Shown here: positions 13,660 through 16,229 of the stretch, in pieces
Layout of the letters: each line of letters opens with the position of its first letter
Numbering within the stretch: position 1 is the stretch's first letter
Assembly (NCBI GenBank): GCA_937912185.1
Contig: CALDOH010000109.1
Span: 1 to 16,229 of the forward strand
DNA: 16,229 nucleotides
Direction: 5' to 3'
Source of the DNA: an uncultured bacterium
Lineage (GTDB): Bacteria; Patescibacteriota; Patescibacteriia; UBA1558; GWA2-36-10
The notes under the pieces: generated by a model
Seen by the model: the letters and a program-made list of their open reading frames with translations, nothing else
What the model was told of the DNA's origin: nothing
The model's database searches: none
Position numbers and translations under genes: made by a program

Positions 13660-13709
13660 TCATTAAACCCTGCCAAAAAACATTAAAACTGATGCCGTCT
13701 TCTTTTGTA

Positions 13710-13737
13710 TTGACCTTTGTTATCAATAGAGTATAAT
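13710..13737 (+). promoter_or_regulatory. Promoter of FKBP gene
   Basis: TTGACC (13710-13715), 16-nt spacer, TATAAT (13732-13737). Predicted start near 13744 gives a leader of about 25 nt that contains the SD AAAGGA (13756-13761). Confidence 0.75.
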
Positions 13738-13768
13738 TAATAAATTATTATAATTAAAGGAAAAATAC

Positions 13769-14434
13769 ATGAAAAAGACAATAATTATTATTATCCTAGC
13801 AATAATATCACTTGGTCTGTTGGCCTATATAATATCGGGTAAAACCAGCTCTGATACTATGAAACCAACTGAGGCAAAAGAAAAAATAGAAAAATTTATC
13901 AACGATAATTTGCTTAGAGAGGGTACAACAGTAGAGCTTGGTGAGATAAGCGAAGAAAATGGACTATACAAAATACCAATTACTCTCCCCGATGGGACCG
14001 AGCTAGACTCCTATATGAGTAAAGATGGAAAATTTTTCTTCCCTGAGGCAATGAATATAGAAGAAATAGAAAATAAATTATCTAATACCCCAGTGGATAC
14101 CAATCAAAGTTCAGCAAGTCTACAAACCGAAATCTTGACCGAAGGCACTGGTGATCAACTTGTAAAAAATGGTGACTCTATTACTGTTGATTACACCGGC
14201 GTTTTAGAAGACGGTACTGAATTTGATTCTAGTGTAGGAAAAATACCTTTTACTTTCATCATTGGTCAAGGACAGGTTATCCAGGGTTGGGATCAAGGAT
14301 TGATTGGTATGAAGGTAGGCGAAGAAAGAAGACTGGTCATCCCTTCTGACCTAGCTTATGGTCCAAATGGTACTGGTGGCATACCAGCAAACTCAACTCT
14401 AATCTTTACTGTAAAATTGATTTCTATAAATTAA
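13769..14434 (+). CDS. Membrane-anchored FKBP-type peptidyl-prolyl isomerase
   Basis: A 221-aa extracytoplasmic folding factor. Residues 4-23 form an uncleaved-looking N-terminal membrane helix. Residues about 32-105 (KPTEAKEKIEKFINDNLL to FFFPEAMNI) form a region like that found at the N-terminus of CPR DsbA-like thiol proteins, but with no Cys. A Ser/Asn linker leads to the FKBP domain (about 117-221) with D-Y-T-G, F-D-S-S, VIQGWDQGL, AYGPNGTGG and IPANSTLIFTVKL, so the rapamycin-type active pocket residues are kept. It likely catalyses proline isomerisation of secreted or surface proteins. ATG at 13769 has AAAGGA 7 nt upstream. Single gene with its own promoter and terminator; AT-rich like the core genes. 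Confidence 0.92.
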   Translation: MKKTIIIIILAIISLGLLAYIISGKTSSDTMKPTEAKEKIEKFINDNLLREGTTVELGEISEENGLYKIPITLPDGTELDSYMSKDGKFFFPEAMNIEEIENKLSNTPVDTNQSSASLQTEILTEGTGDQLVKNGDSITVDYTGVLEDGTEFDSSVGKIPFTFIIGQGQVIQGWDQGLIGMKVGEERRLVIPSDLAYGPNGTGGIPANSTLIFTVKLISIN

Positions 14435-14444
14435 TTATGCTCTT

Positions 14445-14473
14445 AAACACTCACCCTGTGGTGGGTGTTTTTT
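14445..14473 (+). terminator. Intrinsic terminator after FKBP gene
   Basis: AACACTCACC (14446-14455) pairs with GGTGGGTGTT (14460-14469) around CTGT, one G-U pair, with a T-run to 14473. Confidence 0.88.
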
Positions 14474-14495
14474 AGTATAAATTTTATCAATTATA

Positions 14496-14524
14496 TTGAC
14501 AAAAACTTCTAAATACTATTAAAT
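14496..14524 (+). promoter_or_regulatory. Promoter of GC-rich PTD-repeat protein gene
   Basis: TTGACA (14496-14501), A-rich tract, 17-nt spacing, TTAAAT (14519-14524). The -10 is weaker than the others; TACTAT at 14514-14519 is nearby but at a 12-nt spacing. Confidence 0.65.
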
Positions 14525-14577
14525 AAGGAACGCTGGGTAATTTCAGGATGAAACAATCCAGCTACAACCCGTTCCTT
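14525..14577 (+). promoter_or_regulatory. Structured leader of the PTD-repeat gene
   Basis: AAGGAAC (14525-14531) is the exact complement of GTTCCTT (14571-14577), and inside it GCTGG (14532-14536) pairs with CCAGC (14558-14562). The 3' arm ends at the base before the SD AAAGGAG (14578-14584). The predicted start is near 14531, so the outer 5' arm may or may not be transcribed. Confidence 0.45.
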
Positions 14578-14590
14578 AAAGGAGTACAAC

Positions 14591-14914
14591 ATGCCCGAGA
14601 CCACACCCCTCAACCCGACCGACCCGACCGACCCGACCTGCGAGATCATTCACCTCAATGTCGGCGACGAGATCATCGTTACCGCCAACCTGCTCGACCA
14701 CTGGCGTCCCGCCAAGAGAATCCCCAGCGACGATGGCGTCGCCGGCGTGGTGATCCTCAGATACCAGAAGAAAGGCCAGGCTGTCTTGCCCTCCAGGGGC
14801 CAACGCGTCCACAAGGGCTTCGTGCTCTTCCTGCCGGATGGCCTCAAGATCGGCCAAAAGCTGCGCATTGAATGGCGCGACCCGGGCTGTGCCCAGACTG
14901 TCCTCGTGGGCTAG
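14591..14914 (+). CDS. Small GC-rich beta-rich protein with N-terminal Pro-Thr-Asp repeat
   Basis: A 107-aa protein with no signal or TM segment. The N-terminus is a short tandem repeat (NPTDPTDPTC; 9-bp DNA repeat at 14615-14638). The rest looks like alternating beta strands: IHLNVGDEIIVTANLL, GVAGVVILRYQKKG, KGFVLFLPDGLKIGQKLRIEW, suggesting a small barrel (SH3- or OB-like), but no family was recognised. ATG at 14591 has AAAGGAG 6 nt upstream. Of the first 40 codons after ATG, 35 end in G or C, unlike the AT-rich genes on both sides. An overlapping frame from 14548 is ignored because it lacks an SD and its product is low-complexity Arg/Pro-rich sequence. Own promoter, leader and terminator. 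Confidence 0.78.
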   Translation: MPETTPLNPTDPTDPTCEIIHLNVGDEIIVTANLLDHWRPAKRIPSDDGVAGVVILRYQKKGQAVLPSRGQRVHKGFVLFLPDGLKIGQKLRIEWRDPGCAQTVLVG

Positions 14915-14923
14915 ATACTCCGT

Positions 14924-14948
14924 GCTTCAACTTTGTTGAAGCTTTTTT
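14924..14948 (+). terminator. Intrinsic terminator after PTD-repeat gene
   Basis: GCTTCAAC (14924-14931) pairs perfectly with GTTGAAGC (14935-14942) around TTT, followed by six T. The 3' arm overlaps the -35 of the next promoter. Confidence 0.9.
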
Positions 14949-14963
14949 ATTTTATGCTATAAT
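14936..14963 (+). promoter_or_regulatory. Promoter of M23 lipoprotein gene, leaderless spacing, overlapping a terminator
   Basis: TTGAAG (14936-14941), 16-nt spacer ending in TGC, TATAAT (14958-14963), then exactly 6 nt to the ATG at 14970. The -35 lies within the 3' arm of the terminator stem of the preceding gene. Confidence 0.7.
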
Positions 14964-14969
14964 AAAAAT

Positions 14970-15713
14970 ATGAAAAATATAATCTTAGCATTACTAATAC
15001 CTGTATTACTTACTGGTTGCCTACCAACAGCTAATATAGACAATACTAACCGTGTAAATACAAATGAAAATGAGCTTAGCGATCAGGGTACTCCTCAAGA
15101 AAAAAAAGACGAAAATATCGTCTGTGCTGAAGATGTTAAACATTGCCCCCAAGGCTTTTATCTCAGCAGAACTCCCCCTGACTGCGACTTTCCTGCTTGT
15201 CCAGAAATGGAAAAGTCACAAGAATTAGTCAAACCGATAGCTGAATTTGAAACCCGCATCACAAAAAAACCGTTTGGTATCTATATCACCCCAAAGACTT
15301 CACCAGTTGAACCAGAAAAATTTACCGGTTATCACACTGGTGCTGATATAGAATATGACGATTTACCCAATGAAAAAATACTGGTCTATGCGATAGACGA
15401 AGGACAAGTTGTCCGCTCCGACCACGTCAGTGGTTATGGTGGTATGATAGCTATAAAACATAAGATCAAAAATACCGACTACATTGTAATTTATGGACAT
15501 CTTTCTCCTGAGAGCTTGCCTGCGTTAAATAGTTCTGTATATGCTGGACAAAACATCGGCTACCTGGGGCAAGGCTATAGTCTGGAAACCGACAATGAAA
15601 GAAAACATCTCCACTTGGCTATATATACTGGCAGTGACATAAATGTACGTGGTTATGTAAACACTAAGGATGAACTAGCTAAATGGCTTGACCCAATAGA
15701 ATTCTTTAAATAA
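14970..15713 (+). CDS. Lipoprotein with M23 (LytM-like) peptidase domain
   Basis: A 247-aa predicted cell-wall hydrolase or wall-binding lipoprotein. The signal peptide ends in a canonical lipobox, LLTGC (Cys17), so it should be lipid-anchored outside the membrane. Residues 18-90 are a polar linker with a Cys-containing motif (VCAEDVKHCPQGFYLSRTPP, then CDFPACPEM) of a kind seen in CPR secreted proteins. The M23 domain (about 120-235) has the first zinc ligands in YHTGADIEY (H-x3-D), the G-Y-G-G strand, the I-Y-G-H-L motif, and the final H-L-H-L (H-x-H), so all catalytic ligands appear present. Probable action on peptidoglycan cross-links. No SD; the ATG is preceded by TGC-TATAAT at leaderless spacing. 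Confidence 0.88.
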   Translation: MKNIILALLIPVLLTGCLPTANIDNTNRVNTNENELSDQGTPQEKKDENIVCAEDVKHCPQGFYLSRTPPDCDFPACPEMEKSQELVKPIAEFETRITKKPFGIYITPKTSPVEPEKFTGYHTGADIEYDDLPNEKILVYAIDEGQVVRSDHVSGYGGMIAIKHKIKNTDYIVIYGHLSPESLPALNSSVYAGQNIGYLGQGYSLETDNERKHLHLAIYTGSDINVRGYVNTKDELAKWLDPIEFFK

Positions 15714-15767
15714 AAAATACCCCCACCTTGTGAGGATAAATTTATTTCTATTCAAAAATAAAAATTA

Positions 15768-16229
15768 TTAAAGCCAGGACTTCTTTGTGCTAAACTCTTT
15801 GTCGAGCTCTTTAAGGAGCTCTCTTTGTTTTTTATTTAACTTGGTTGGAACGTTTACATCGACTATTACAACCTGATCTCCTCTACCTCTAGACCTCAAA
15901 TGCGTTACACCCTTATCACGAAGTATAAACTTCTTACCACTAGGAGTACCAGCTGGAATTTTTAATTTTACCTTACCGTCTATAGTTTTTACATTTATCT
16001 CACCGCCTAAGGCTGCCATTGTAAACGGCACTTCGTATTCAGAAATCAAATCATCACCTTGGCGCACCAAGTTATTTTCCGCCTTAACATGCACTACTAC
16101 GTACAGATCTCCAGACGCTGCGCCATTCTTGCCAGCATTGCCTAGATTGGATAATCTAATTGACTGCCCATCATCAATGCCAGCTGGAACCTCTATCTTG
16201 ATATCAACATTATCAGTATTAGCACCTCG
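15768..16229 (-). CDS. dnaJ: DnaJ chaperone, C-terminal part (5' end outside window)
   Basis: The frame is open to the window edge and gives 153 residues of DnaJ C-terminal substrate-binding and dimerisation region. Visible are VDIKIEVPAGIDDGQSIRLSNLGNAGKNG, then GDLYVVVHVKAENNLVRQGDDL, TMAALGGEINVKTIDGKVKLKIPAGTPSGKKFILRDKGV and RGRGDQVVIVDVNVPTKLNKKQRELLKEL, all standard for Hsp40 class I/II. The J domain and any zinc centre lie beyond the window. DnaJ stimulates DnaK ATPase and delivers unfolded proteins. A GTG at 16094 is internal, not the start. Converges with the M23 gene; no strong terminator is seen between them. Confidence 0.95.
   Translation of the reverse strand, partial: RGANTDNVDIKIEVPAGIDDGQSIRLSNLGNAGKNGAASGDLYVVVHVKAENNLVRQGDDLISEYEVPFTMAALGGEINVKTIDGKVKLKIPAGTPSGKKFILRDKGVTHLRSRGRGDQVVIVDVNVPTKLNKKQRELLKELDKEFSTKKSWL

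Noticed and set aside
14548..14871. Overlapping plus frame of 107 codons upstream of and across the PTD-repeat gene
   Set aside because: Arg/Pro/Asp-rich low-complexity translation and no proper SD; the frame at 14591 has AAAGGAG at 6 nt.
1..16229. CRISPR array, prophage genes, transposase or integron attachment sites
   Set aside because: No regularly spaced direct repeats, phage structural genes, transposase motifs or attC-like sites were seen; the only repeat-type element is the 70-bp palindrome at 7402-7471.
1..16229. Recoded TGA (as glycine, known in some CPR lineages)
   Set aside because: TGA ends the GNAT and barrel genes directly before hairpins/terminators, and no in-frame TGA was needed to keep any conserved protein open.

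Overview
The window reads as a chromosome fragment of an ultra-small bacterium of the Patescibacteria / Candidate Phyla Radiation type, most likely Parcubacteria-like. This is inferred from the AT-rich genome with very short core proteins (domain-reduced UvrA, UvrB and UvrC), host genes without Shine-Dalgarno (SD) sites, a cohesin-type surface protein, a DsbA-like/FKBP fusion architecture and an M23 lipoprotein. TGA is used as a stop, so the code is the standard bacterial one. The phylum call is inference; no 16S gene is present.

Layout. 1-1219: a secreted cohesin/Ig-like protein (+). 1220-1627: two tandem promoter-terminator RNA units, the second an attenuator-like leader for a GNAT acetyltransferase (1628-2197, +). 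2267-2608: an HsmA/TIGR03987-like membrane protein (-), divergent from a GC-rich predicted beta-barrel gene (2797-3645, +). 3719-9329: excinuclease cluster uvrB-uvrA-uvrC (-) with a nested palindromic element between uvrB and uvrA. 9502-9855: a GC-rich small acidic protein (+). 9943-10941: rlmN (-). 11080-11574: an operon with a consensus promoter carrying a tRNA 5' fragment, tRNA-Thr(TGT), rpmG and tRNA-Trp(CCA). 11633-13243: a GT39/GT83-type membrane glycosyltransferase (-). 13359-13553: a small CxxC protein (-). 13769-14434: membrane-anchored FKBP prolyl isomerase (+). 14591-14914: a third GC-rich small protein (+). 14970-15713: M23-like lipoprotein (+). 15768-16229: the 3' part of dnaJ (-).

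The main pattern is that two kinds of gene are interleaved. The core or host-like genes (rlmN, glycosyltransferase, M23 lipoprotein) are AT-rich and have no SD. Each is preceded by an extended -10 element, TGN-TATAAT, exactly 6 nt before the ATG, which predicts leaderless mRNAs. The single-gene 'cassettes' (GNAT, barrel, acidic protein, PTD-repeat protein, CxxC protein, plus a small RNA) each have a TTGACA -35 followed by an A-rich tract, 17-nt spacing, a roughly 55-200 nt leader, usually a strong SD, and their own intrinsic terminator. Three of them have strongly GC-rich codon use that is out of place here. They look like self-contained expression units inserted between core genes.

The other notable signals are the mutually exclusive stem-loops ahead of the GNAT gene, the matching domain losses in all three Uvr proteins, and the symmetric divergent promoter between rlmN and the tRNA operon. 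All structural statements come from reading the sequence by eye; no folding, homology search or composition statistics could be run.
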